Position numbers and translations under genes: made by a program
Notes under the pieces: generated by a model
Told to the model about the DNA's origin: nothing
Database searches by the model: none
The model's input: the letters and a program-made list of their open reading frames with translations, nothing else
NCBI RefSeq assembly: GCF_902825325.1
Contig: NZ_CADEAR010000001.1
Location: forward strand, 1 to 64,000
From: Brucella tritici
GTDB taxonomy: Bacteria; Pseudomonadota; Alphaproteobacteria; Rhizobiales; Rhizobiaceae
Direction of reading: 5' to 3'
Length of the DNA stretch: 64,000 nucleotides
Shown: positions 44,712-53,467 of the stretch, in pieces
Position numbering within the stretch: the stretch's first letter is position 1
Layout: every line of letters starts with the position of its first letter

Positions 44712-46535
44712 ATGTGTGGCATTATTGGCATTATCGGAAATAACGAAGTCGCTCCGCTTCTTGTGGATGCATTGAAGCGGCTTGAATATCGCGGCTACGA
44801 TTCTGCCGGTATAGCTACACTGCAGAACGGCAAGCTCGATCGCCGCCGCGCAGAAGGCAAGCTGGTCAATCTGGAAAAGCGTCTGGCCGGAGAGCCGCTT
44901 CCGGGCGTCATCGGTATAGGGCATACCCGCTGGGCTACGCACGGCAAGCCCGTGGAACGCAATGCGCATCCGCATGTTACCGAGCGTCTCGCGGTCGTTC
45001 ATAACGGCATCATCGAGAATTTCGCCGAGCTTCGCACGATGCTTGAGGCAGAAGGCTACAATTTCCAGACGGAAACCGATACCGAAGCTGTTGCCCATCT
45101 GGTGACCCGCGAACTGACAAAGGGCAAGTCCCCGGTTGAAGCCGTGCGCGATAGCCTGCCGATGCTGCATGGTGCCTTCGCACTCGCCTTCCTGTTCGAA
45201 GGGGACGAAGAGCTCTTGATCGGTGCACGTCAGGGGCCGCCGCTCGCCGTCGGTTATGGCGAAGGAGAAATGTTCCTCGGTTCCGACGCCATCGCACTTT
45301 CGCCTTTCACGGATACCATTGCCTATCTCGAAGATGGCGATTGGGCTGTTCTGACGCGCAAGGGCGTGACTGTCTACGACGAAAACAACAGTGAAGTTGA
45401 GCGTCCGATCCAAAAGACGCAGACGGCAAACATGCTCGTCTCCAAGGGCAATCATCGTCACTTCATGCAGAAGGAGATGTTTGAGCAGCCGGAAGTGATT
45501 TCTCATACGCTTGCCAACTATCTCGACTTCACGACGGGTAAGGTGCGCCAGGAAGCGATTGGTATTGATTTCAGCAAGATCGACCGCCTGACGATTTCCG
45601 CCTGCGGTACGGCTTACTATGCGGCATCCGTCGGCAAGTACTGGTTCGAGCAGATTGCGCGCCTGCCGGTCGACAGTGATATCGCTTCCGAATTCCGCTA
45701 TCGCGAAATGCCGCTCTCGAAGGATTCGCTGGCGATGTTCGTGTCGCAGTCAGGCGAAACGGCTGATACGCTGGCATCGTTGCGCTACTGCAAGTCGCAA
45801 GGATTGAAGATCGCCGCCGTCGTCAACGTCACCGGCTCGACCATTGCGCGTGAATCCGATGCCGTTTTCCCAACGCTTGCGGGCCCTGAAATCGGCGTTG
45901 CTTCCACCAAGGCCTTTACCTGCCAGCTGTCGGCCATGGCCTCGCTGGTAATTGCGGCTGCGAAATCGCGCGGCGCTATCGATGACAAGCGGGAACAGGA
46001 ACTGGTACGCCAGCTTTCCGAAGCGCCACGGTTCATCAATCAGGTTCTGAAGCTTGAAGACCAGATCGCAGCGGTTTGCACAGAACTCGCCAAGGTCAAT
46101 CATGTGCTTTATCTCGGCCGCGGCACGTCCTTCCCGCTGGCGATGGAAGGTGCGCTTAAGCTGAAGGAAATTTCCTATATTCACGCCGAAGGCTATGCCG
46201 CCGGTGAATTGAAGCACGGCCCGATTGCGTTGATCGATGAAAGCATGCCGGTAATCGTCATTGCGCCGTCTGATCGTCTCTATGAGAAGACCGTTTCCAA
46301 CATGCAGGAAGTCGCAGCGCGCGGCGGTCGCATCATTCTTATCACCGACAAGAAGGGCGCTGAAGCTGCAAGCATCGACACGATGGCGACCATTGTTCTG
46401 CCGGATGTGCCGGAATTCATTACGCCGCTCGTCTATGCTTTGCCGGTCCAGATGCTGGCTTATCATACAGCCGTACTGATGGGCACCGATGTCGATCAGC
46501 CGCGCAATCTGGCAAAGTCGGTAACTGTCGAGTAA
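44712..46535 (+). CDS. glmS: Glutamine:fructose-6-phosphate aminotransferase
   Basis: A 607-residue enzyme making glucosamine-6-phosphate, the entry to amino-sugar synthesis. Cys2 (MCGIIGIIG) becomes the N-terminal nucleophile, which fixes the start at ATG 44712 with GGAG upstream; TTG 44700 would bury it. The glutaminase part spans 1-240, followed by two SIS domains (SACGTAYYAA, SQSGETADTLA, GRGTSFPLAMEGALKLKEISYIHAEGYAAGELKHGP), and the C-terminus is KSVTVE. No ribozyme is expected in this phylum and none is seen. Confidence 0.97.
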   Translation: MCGIIGIIGNNEVAPLLVDALKRLEYRGYDSAGIATLQNGKLDRRRAEGKLVNLEKRLAGEPLPGVIGIGHTRWATHGKPVERNAHPHVTERLAVVHNGIIENFAELRTMLEAEGYNFQTETDTEAVAHLVTRELTKGKSPVEAVRDSLPMLHGAFALAFLFEGDEELLIGARQGPPLAVGYGEGEMFLGSDAIALSPFTDTIAYLEDGDWAVLTRKGVTVYDENNSEVERPIQKTQTANMLVSKGNHRHFMQKEMFEQPEVISHTLANYLDFTTGKVRQEAIGIDFSKIDRLTISACGTAYYAASVGKYWFEQIARLPVDSDIASEFRYREMPLSKDSLAMFVSQSGETADTLASLRYCKSQGLKIAAVVNVTGSTIARESDAVFPTLAGPEIGVASTKAFTCQLSAMASLVIAAAKSRGAIDDKREQELVRQLSEAPRFINQVLKLEDQIAAVCTELAKVNHVLYLGRGTSFPLAMEGALKLKEISYIHAEGYAAGELKHGPIALIDESMPVIVIAPSDRLYEKTVSNMQEVAARGGRIILITDKKGAEAASIDTMATIVLPDVPEFITPLVYALPVQMLAYHTAVLMGTDVDQPRNLAKSVTVE

Positions 46536-46573
46536 ATTCAGCTTGTTATAGAAAAAACTTTATAAGTTAATAG

Positions 46574-46599
46574 AAATGGCGGCGGATTGCCGCCATTTT
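46574..46599 (+). terminator. Bidirectional terminator between glmS and recG
   Basis: AAATGGCGGC, loop GGATT, GCCGCCATTT. The 10-base stem has flanking A and T runs; it serves glmS on plus and recG (stop at 46601) on minus. Confidence 0.8.
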
Positions 46600-46600
46600 G

Positions 46601-48709
46601 CTATCCAGCTCTTAAAAGTCTGATCGCTTCATCGCGCCCGAAAAGATAAAGCAGGACGCGCAACGCCTGTCCGCGCTCGGATTCCAGATCGGGATCGTTT
46701 GTCAAAATATAGCGCGCATCCTTGCGGGCGATTTCCAGAAGATCGCCATGCGCTTCAATGGATGCCAGACGGAAACCCGGCGTTCCGGATTGCCGCGTGC
46801 CGAGCAACTCGCCTTCGCCGCGCAGTTTCAAGTCTTCTTCAGCGATACGGAAACCGTCTTCCGTTTCTCGCATGACCTTCAGTCGGGCTTGTGCAATTTC
46901 ACCCAGCGGCCCTTTGTACAGCAGCAGGCAGGTTGAAGGTTTGTCGCCGCGACCCACGCGACCGCGTAGCTGGTGCAATTGCGACAGACCGAACCGTTCT
47001 GCATGCTCGATGACGATGATCGTGGCGTCGGGCACATCCACGCCGACTTCGATCACGGTAGTCGCGACGAGAACCCGCGTTTCGCCTTGTTTGAATGCCC
47101 GCATGGCCTCGTCTTTTTCAGCCCCGTTCATGCGGCCATGGATAAGGCCGATGCGCTCGCCGAAGACGGGCTTGAGGCTTTCGAAACGTTCTTCCGCCGA
47201 AGTCAGTTCAACGACTTCGGATTCCTCCACGAGCGGGCAAATCCAGTAGATTTTTTGTCCTTCTGCCACGGCCTTTCGGATGCGCTCGACAAGTTCGCCC
47301 ATGCGTTCCATTGGCACAATGGCAGTCGTGATGGGCTGGCGTCCGGCAGGCTTCTCAGTCAGTTTCGACACGTCCATATCGCCGAAGGCTGTAAGCACGA
47401 GGGTTCGCGGGATGGGTGTAGCCGTCATCACCAGCATATCCGGTGCGGAACCCTTTGCAGTCAGCATCAGGCGCTGATGCACGCCGAAGCGGTGTTGTTC
47501 ATCGATGATGACGAGAACGAGGTCGTGATACTCGACCTTTTCCTGAAAAAGAGCGTGCGTGCCGATGACGATATCGATTTCGCCGCTTTTCAATCCTTCG
47601 AGAACGGCATTCCGGTCACGGCCCTTTTCGCGACCGGTCAGCAGCGCTGCTTTCAATCCTGCCTTCTCCGCAAGCGGAGCGATGGTTGCAAAATGCTGGC
47701 GGGCAAGAACTTCCGTTGGGGCCATGAGTGCTGACTGGCCGCCGGATTCAGCGGCGTGCGCCATGGACAGCAATCCAACGACCGTCTTACCAGAGCCGAC
47801 ATCGCCCTGCAAAAGCCGTAACATGCGCTCAGGCGATTTGAGGTCTGTGATGATTTCGCGGACCGCCTGATCCTGCCCCTTGGTCAAACGATAGGGCAGG
47901 TGCCGCATGATCTCGGCAACGATGCGTCCTGTGCCCTCCAATGGGCGACCGGAAAGCCTGCGCGTCTTGGCACGTACGAGGGCGAGCGCCAGTTGCCCGG
48001 CCAGAAATTCGTCATAGGCGAGCCTGCGTCGCGAAATGCTTTCAAGCGCGATGTCCGACGGATCTTCGGGCAGGTGAAGCGTGTTGAGCGATTGCTGAAA
48101 ACTGGTGAAGCGCTCGCGCGCCTGCAAGGATGGGTCGATCCATTCCGGCAGCGGGGGCACGCGACTCAAGGCTTCCTTGACGGCGCGTGCCAGTGTCTTG
48201 GGCGATAGGCCCGCAGTCAACGGATAGACCGGCTCGACCAATGGCAGATTGGCCGCATCCTCAAGGCTTGCAATATAGTCCGGGTGGACCATGGAGGCCC
48301 GACCGTTGAACCATTCCACCTTGCCTGACACGATAACTGTTTCGCCTTCGGGTAGCATTTTGTGCAGCCATGGCAATTGCGCATGGAAGAAGGTCAGCGC
48401 GATTTCGCCCGTATCGTCATGGGCGAAGACGCGATGCGGAACATTGCCACGCCCGGGTGATGCAGGCTGATGCTGGTCGACGGTGACTTCGAGTGTGACG
48501 ATTGCACCTTCCTGCGCAAGCGCGATGCCGGGCCGATTGCGCCGATCGATCACACTGTGCGGTGCCAGAAATAGCAGTTGCCCGACCCTAGGCTCTGCGC
48601 CCGGTATATCTGTACCAAGCAATTTTCCAAGCAAAGCGGCAACTTTCGGACCAATGCCGGAAAGCGAACGAACGGAAGCAAAAAATGGATCGAGCATGGA
48701 TGGACGCAT
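46601..48709 (-). CDS. recG: ATP-dependent DNA helicase RecG
   Basis: A 702-residue branch-migrating helicase that reverses stalled replication forks. N-terminal wedge/OB domain with RSLSGIGPKVAALLGKLLG, then helicase motifs LLQGDVGSGKTVV (Walker A), IIDEQHRFGVHQR (DExH), MTATPIPRTL and the HGRMNGAEKDEAM and QLRGRVGRG motifs. ATG 48709 (MRPSMLDPFFASV) agrees with family N-termini; a TTG at 48745 is the longer option. Divergent from sdhE across 150 bases. Confidence 0.95.
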   Translation of the reverse strand: MRPSMLDPFFASVRSLSGIGPKVAALLGKLLGTDIPGAEPRVGQLLFLAPHSVIDRRNRPGIALAQEGAIVTLEVTVDQHQPASPGRGNVPHRVFAHDDTGEIALTFFHAQLPWLHKMLPEGETVIVSGKVEWFNGRASMVHPDYIASLEDAANLPLVEPVYPLTAGLSPKTLARAVKEALSRVPPLPEWIDPSLQARERFTSFQQSLNTLHLPEDPSDIALESISRRRLAYDEFLAGQLALALVRAKTRRLSGRPLEGTGRIVAEIMRHLPYRLTKGQDQAVREIITDLKSPERMLRLLQGDVGSGKTVVGLLSMAHAAESGGQSALMAPTEVLARQHFATIAPLAEKAGLKAALLTGREKGRDRNAVLEGLKSGEIDIVIGTHALFQEKVEYHDLVLVIIDEQHRFGVHQRLMLTAKGSAPDMLVMTATPIPRTLVLTAFGDMDVSKLTEKPAGRQPITTAIVPMERMGELVERIRKAVAEGQKIYWICPLVEESEVVELTSAEERFESLKPVFGERIGLIHGRMNGAEKDEAMRAFKQGETRVLVATTVIEVGVDVPDATIIVIEHAERFGLSQLHQLRGRVGRGDKPSTCLLLYKGPLGEIAQARLKVMRETEDGFRIAEEDLKLRGEGELLGTRQSGTPGFRLASIEAHGDLLEIARKDARYILTNDPDLESERGQALRVLLYLFGRDEAIRLLRAG

Positions 48710-48859
48710 AGGGCAGAGCATTAACTGCTTCGTCTCAGGGTGCAAGGGCAGCGCATAATCTTTCTGTGCTCTTTTTGTTCTTGTTGGATAAACGGGTTCC
48801 CGTTTGCCGCGCAGATGCTATATACCAGCAGCAATTTGAATGATTGGAGCTTACCGAGG

Positions 48860-49147
48860 ATGACTGGCAGCACATTGGCGACGGAAAATCTGGATGTACG
48901 GCGCCGCAAGCTTCTATTTCGCGCGTGGCATCGTGGTATGCGCGAGATGGATCTGATCCTCGGGCAATATGCGGATGAATATATTGTGGGTTTCACCGAC
49001 CCGCAGCTCGATGAGTTCGAGCATATTCTTGAAGTGCTTGACCGCGATCTTCTCAAATGGGTGACGGGTGAAAGCCCGATCCCGGCAGATTACGACACGC
49101 CTCTGTTCCGCGATATTGTCGCTTTCCGCGACCGCATAGAATTCTGA
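48860..49147 (+). CDS. sdhE: Succinate dehydrogenase assembly factor SdhE (FAD assembly factor 2)
   Basis: A 95-residue protein with the family signature KLLFRAWHRGMREMDLILGQYAD. The RGxxE motif (RGMRE) inserts FAD covalently into SdhA. It is also close to YgfY proteins. ATG 48860 has GGAG ten bases upstream; a longer frame upstream from 48740 is not supported. mfd follows after 13 bases, an arrangement frequent in Rhizobiales. Confidence 0.93.
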   Translation: MTGSTLATENLDVRRRKLLFRAWHRGMREMDLILGQYADEYIVGFTDPQLDEFEHILEVLDRDLLKWVTGESPIPADYDTPLFRDIVAFRDRIEF

Positions 49148-49160
49148 GTTCAAGGTTCCC

Positions 49161-52100
49161 ATGCCCGTTTTCAGCAAACTAGGTCTCAAGTCCTCCAGCG
49201 CGCTCGGGGCAAATCGTCATATCGTGATCGACGGCGTTGCCGACGGTTACGAGGCGTTCTGCCTTATCCGTCTGGCAGAAGAGATCGGCGAACGCGGGCC
49301 GATCATGTATATCGTGCGCGACGGGCAGCGCATTGCCGATCTGGAGCAGGTCTTGAGTTTCGTGGCGCCGGATATGCCGGTTCTGCATCTGCCTGCATGG
49401 GACTGCTTGCCTTATGATCGCGTATCGCCCGGTGCCGATGCATCCGCGCGCCGGCTAGCTGCTCTTAGTGCACTGCCCCAGCTTAAAAAGACGCCGCATC
49501 CGGCGATCATCCTCACGACTGCAAATGCCGTTCTGCAAAAACTGCCGCCGCAGGAGGCTATTGCCGAACAGGTGATTTCGGCGCGCCCCGGCAACCAGCT
49601 GGATATGAACGATCTGGCATCCCGACTGGAACGCAACGGTTTCGAGCGCGTTTCTACCGTCCGTGACATTGGTGAATTTGCGGTGCGCGGCGGCATTCTC
49701 GATCTTTATGCGCCGGGTGCGGAAGAGCCGCTGCGGCTTGATTTCTTTGGCGATACGCTGGAATCTATCCGTGCTTTTGATCCGGCCTCGCAGCGTACCA
49801 CGGGCACACGCAAGGAATTCGTGCTCCAGCCGATGAGCGAAATCACGCTCTCGCCGGACATAATTAGCCGTTTCCGCAAGAATTACGTTGCGATGTTCGG
49901 TGCGCCGCAGCGCGACGATGCGCTATATCAGGCAATTAGCGAAGGTCGCCGTTTTGCAGGCATGGAACACTGGCTGCCTTTGTTCTATGACAAGCTCGAT
50001 ACTGTCTTCGACCATGTGGGCAATATGCCGGTGGTGTTCGACCATCTGGTGCATGAGGCGCTGACCGAGCGCCACACCATGGTTGTCGATCATTACGAGG
50101 CGCGGCTGAGACAGGCGGAAGGCAAGGAGCCGGGCAGTGATGCCGTGCCTTACAAGCCGGTCAAGCCGGAAACGCTTTATCTCACACCGTCCGAGGTCGA
50201 GAAGCATGCCGAAGCCGGAGGCATGCGCATCGACCTGACGCCATTCGTAGCGCCGGAAGTTACGGGGCGGACGATTGTTCATGCGGATGTGCATAAGGGC
50301 CGCAGCTTTGCCGAGGAGCGTGCCGCTACCGACGTGAACCTGTTCGAAGCGGTGGTGAAGCATATTGCCGAACTGCGTGCAGCGGGCAAGAAAGTGCTGG
50401 TTGCTGCCTGGACTGAAGGTTCTCTCGACCGTCTTTTGCAGGTCCTTGATGAACATGGGCTGGAAAAGATCGAGTCGGTTGACCGGCTTTCTACGGTCAA
50501 GGCGCTGTCGCGCGACAAGGTAACGGCGGCTGTGCTGGCCGTCGAAAGCGGCTTCGATGCTGGCGATCTCGTCATTGTGGCCGAGCAGGATATCCTGGGT
50601 GATCGTCTTATCCGCCGTTCCAAGCGTCGCAAGCGCGATCAGGATTTCATCTCGGAAGTCGCCTCGCTAAACGCTGGCGATATTGTCGTCCATGTCGATC
50701 ATGGTATCGGCCGCTTCATTGGTCTCAAGACCATTACCGCCGCTGGCGCTCCGCATGATTGTCTTGAGATCCATTATGCGGGTGATGACCGGCTGTTTCT
50801 ACCGGTCGAAAATATCGAGCTGCTCTCGCGTTATGGTTCGGAAGGCTCCGATGCAGTTCTCGACAAGCTTGGCGGCGGCGCATGGCAGATGCGCAAGGCC
50901 AAGCTCAAGAAACGCCTGCTTGAGATCGCCGGTCATCTGATCCAGATCGCCGCCGAACGCCAGATGCGCGGTGCGCCGGTGATGACGCCGCCGGACGGAC
51001 TTTATGCCGAATTCTCCGCTCGTTTTCCCTATGATGAAACCGACGACCAGCTAACTGCTATCGAGTCCGTGGCGGATGATCTGGCTGCAGGCAAGCCGAT
51101 GGATCGTCTGATCTGTGGTGATGTCGGCTTTGGCAAAACGGAAGTAGCGCTGCGCGCAGCCTTTATTGCTGCGATGAGCGGTGTTCAGGTGGCGGTCGTC
51201 GTGCCGACGACGCTTCTGTCGCGCCAGCATTTCAAGACCTTCTCGAAGCGCTTCCATGGCTTGCCGATCAATCTTGTTCATGCCTCGCGTCTTGTCGGCA
51301 CGAAGGAGCTTGCGGCGGCCAAGAAGGGGCTGGAAGAAGGAACCGTCGATATTGTCGTCGGCACGCATGCGCTGCTCGGCAATTCGATCAAGTTCAAGAA
51401 TCTCGGTCTGCTCATCATCGATGAAGAGCAGCATTTCGGCGTTAAGCACAAGGAGCGGCTGAAAGAGCTGAAGTCGGACGTGCATGTGCTGACATTGTCC
51501 GCTACGCCAATCCCACGCACCTTGCAGCTTGCGCTGACCGGTGTGCGAGAACTCTCGCTCATCACCACGCCTCCCGTCGACCGTATGGCGGTGCGCACCT
51601 TCGTCTCGCCGTTCGATCCGCTTGTTATTCGTGAAACGCTTTTGCGTGAACGCTATCGCGGCGGCCAGAGCTTCTACGTCTGTCCGCGCATTTCCGATCT
51701 TGGCGAGATCGAAGAGTTCCTGAAAACGCATGTGCCCGAACTGAAAGTGGCCGTGGCCCATGGGCAGATGGCGCCGGGCGTGCTGGATGACATCATGAAC
51801 GCCTTCTATGATGGTCAATATGATGTGCTTCTGTCTACGACCATCGTGGAATCCGGCCTCGATATTCCGACGGCTAACACGATGATCGTGCACCGCGCCG
51901 ATATGTTCGGCCTGGCTCAATTGTACCAGCTACGCGGTCGAGTCGGTCGTTCCAAGCAACGCGCCTTTGCGCTGTTCACCCTTCCGGCAGGTAAGATGCT
52001 GACGCAGACGGCGGAACGTCGCCTAAAGGTTCTGCAGTCGCTCGACACGTTGGGAGCAGGCTTCCAGCTTGCCAGCCACGATATGGATATTCGCGGGGCG

Positions 52101-52673
52101 GGCAATCTGCTCGGCGAGGAGCAATCGGGCCATATCAAGGAAGTTGGATTCGAGCTTTATCAGCAGATGCTCGAAGAGGCGGTGGCCACGCTCAAGGGGA
52201 CCGGCGAAGTGGAAGACAGCCAGTGGTCGCCGCAGATCGCGATCGGCACCGCCGTGATGATCCCCGAAGCCTATGTGCCCGACCTGCAGCTGCGTCTTGG
52301 TCTTTATCGCCGTTTGGCTGATCTGGAAGAGCCGCAGGATATCGATGCTTTCGGTGCCGAACTCATCGACCGTTTTGGTCCGATGCCCGACGAAGTGCAG
52401 CATTTGCTCAAGATTGTTTATATCAAGGCGCTTTGCCGCCGTGCGAATGTCGAGAAGCTTGATGCCGGTCCGAAGGGCGTGGTCATCCAGTTCCGCAATG
52501 CGACGTTCGCAAATCCGGTTGGGCTGGTGAAGATGATCGGCGAGCAGGGCTCCATGGCCAAGATCAGGCCGGATCAGAGCATTGTCTTCATCCGCGACTG
52601 GCCGACACCGGAAAAACGCCTCAACGGTTCTGCCGTCATCATGACGCAACTGGCGAAGATTGCGGCGGGTTAA
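49161..52673 (+). CDS. mfd: Transcription-repair coupling factor
   Basis: A 1170-residue DNA translocase that removes RNA polymerase stalled at lesions and recruits UvrA. UvrB-like N-terminal module (GFERVSTVRDIGEFAVRGGI), RNA polymerase interaction domain around LNAGDIVVHVDHGIGRFIGL, helicase motifs ICGDVGFGKTEVALRAA and IIDEEQHFGVKHKE, TRG motif and C-terminal regulatory D7 domain. ATG 49161 follows AAGG. The stop codon lies at the centre of a perfect palindrome. Confidence 0.97.
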   Translation: MPVFSKLGLKSSSALGANRHIVIDGVADGYEAFCLIRLAEEIGERGPIMYIVRDGQRIADLEQVLSFVAPDMPVLHLPAWDCLPYDRVSPGADASARRLAALSALPQLKKTPHPAIILTTANAVLQKLPPQEAIAEQVISARPGNQLDMNDLASRLERNGFERVSTVRDIGEFAVRGGILDLYAPGAEEPLRLDFFGDTLESIRAFDPASQRTTGTRKEFVLQPMSEITLSPDIISRFRKNYVAMFGAPQRDDALYQAISEGRRFAGMEHWLPLFYDKLDTVFDHVGNMPVVFDHLVHEALTERHTMVVDHYEARLRQAEGKEPGSDAVPYKPVKPETLYLTPSEVEKHAEAGGMRIDLTPFVAPEVTGRTIVHADVHKGRSFAEERAATDVNLFEAVVKHIAELRAAGKKVLVAAWTEGSLDRLLQVLDEHGLEKIESVDRLSTVKALSRDKVTAAVLAVESGFDAGDLVIVAEQDILGDRLIRRSKRRKRDQDFISEVASLNAGDIVVHVDHGIGRFIGLKTITAAGAPHDCLEIHYAGDDRLFLPVENIELLSRYGSEGSDAVLDKLGGGAWQMRKAKLKKRLLEIAGHLIQIAAERQMRGAPVMTPPDGLYAEFSARFPYDETDDQLTAIESVADDLAAGKPMDRLICGDVGFGKTEVALRAAFIAAMSGVQVAVVVPTTLLSRQHFKTFSKRFHGLPINLVHASRLVGTKELAAAKKGLEEGTVDIVVGTHALLGNSIKFKNLGLLIIDEEQHFGVKHKERLKELKSDVHVLTLSATPIPRTLQLALTGVRELSLITTPPVDRMAVRTFVSPFDPLVIRETLLRERYRGGQSFYVCPRISDLGEIEEFLKTHVPELKVAVAHGQMAPGVLDDIMNAFYDGQYDVLLSTTIVESGLDIPTANTMIVHRADMFGLAQLYQLRGRVGRSKQRAFALFTLPAGKMLTQTAERRLKVLQSLDTLGAGFQLASHDMDIRGAGNLLGEEQSGHIKEVGFELYQQMLEEAVATLKGTGEVEDSQWSPQIAIGTAVMIPEAYVPDLQLRLGLYRRLADLEEPQDIDAFGAELIDRFGPMPDEVQHLLKIVYIKALCRRANVEKLDAGPKGVVIQFRNATFANPVGLVKMIGEQGSMAKIRPDQSIVFIRDWPTPEKRLNGSAVIMTQLAKIAAG

Positions 52674-52681
52674 CCCGCCGC
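52662..52681 (+). terminator. Palindrome over the mfd stop codon
   Basis: GCGGCGGG, TTAA, CCCGCCGC: perfect 8-base arms with the TAA stop at the centre. It may end transcription of mfd, and of the convergent gene that stops at 52692, although only CCTTTT follows. Confidence 0.5.
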
Positions 52682-52691
52682 TTCGCGCCTT

Positions 52692-53366
52692 TTAGCGATC
52701 TTCAGAAATCCCCGGCTCAAAGCCTTCTGCCGTCTGACGGATGGCGTCAGCAAGGACACCTGCCGTCTGCGCACCCATGACGGCATATTTCTGATCGATG
52801 ATGAAGCAAGGCACGCCGCGCACGCCAATGCGACTGGCAGTGTCGATTTCCTCGCGAATCGTCGCCTTGTCGGCCTCGCTTTGCAGGAGCCGGGCCACCA
52901 CTTCGGCATCCATGCCGACACTTGCCGCCGCATCGATCAGCACTTCATGATCACTGATATCCTGTCCCTGCTCGAAATAGAGCGAGAACAACATGCCGAC
53001 CATCCGGTCCTGCGTATCAGGAGCAGCCTGCGCAGCCCAATGGATGACACGATGGGCGTCCAGAGTGTTTGGCGCGCGGGCGATGGCGTCGAAATCGAAG
53101 ACGATGCCGTTTTCCTCGCCAAGCTGCGTCAGTTGCTTGTGGATGTCATCGATCTTCCCGCCTGTGCCGAATTTCTCGCGCATATAGGTCTGGCGATCCT
53201 TTCCCTGCGGAGGCAGGGTGGGGTCCAGCTGGAAGGGGCGCCAGCGTACTTCCGCCTCCACATCCGGCACCATGGCGAGAGCCGCCTCGAGGCGCTTGCG
53301 CCCCAGAAAGCACCAAGGGCAGACGACATCGGACACGACATCGATAGTTATCTTTCTGGCGGCCAT
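52692..53366 (-). CDS. DsbA-family (FrnE-like) thiol oxidoreductase
   Basis: A 224-residue cytosolic thioredoxin-fold protein with redox motif Cys16-Pro-Trp-Cys19, a large helical insert (about 65-165) and the cis-Pro loop GVRGVPCFIID. It belongs to the FrnE/2-hydroxychromene-2-carboxylate isomerase-like branch of the DsbA family. No signal peptide is present, so it acts in the cytoplasm. Substrate unknown. Convergent with mfd. Confidence 0.9.
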   Translation of the reverse strand: MAARKITIDVVSDVVCPWCFLGRKRLEAALAMVPDVEAEVRWRPFQLDPTLPPQGKDRQTYMREKFGTGGKIDDIHKQLTQLGEENGIVFDFDAIARAPNTLDAHRVIHWAAQAAPDTQDRMVGMLFSLYFEQGQDISDHEVLIDAAASVGMDAEVVARLLQSEADKATIREEIDTASRIGVRGVPCFIIDQKYAVMGAQTAGVLADAIRQTAEGFEPGISEDR

Positions 53367-53467
53367 GGCAGTGTCTCCATACGGGAACCAGAGGCATGGC
53401 CTCCGGTTGAATGCTCATCATATATATTGGTGCATGTAGAGCGAATTACATCAACGTTAAAGCCCGA

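Noticed and set aside
42942-45506. Very long (854-codon) open frame on the minus strand across glmU and glmS
   Set aside because: It lies wholly antisense to two essential, fully conserved genes. Its protein has no recognisable domain. Long antisense frames of this kind are common over GC-rich, well-conserved genes.
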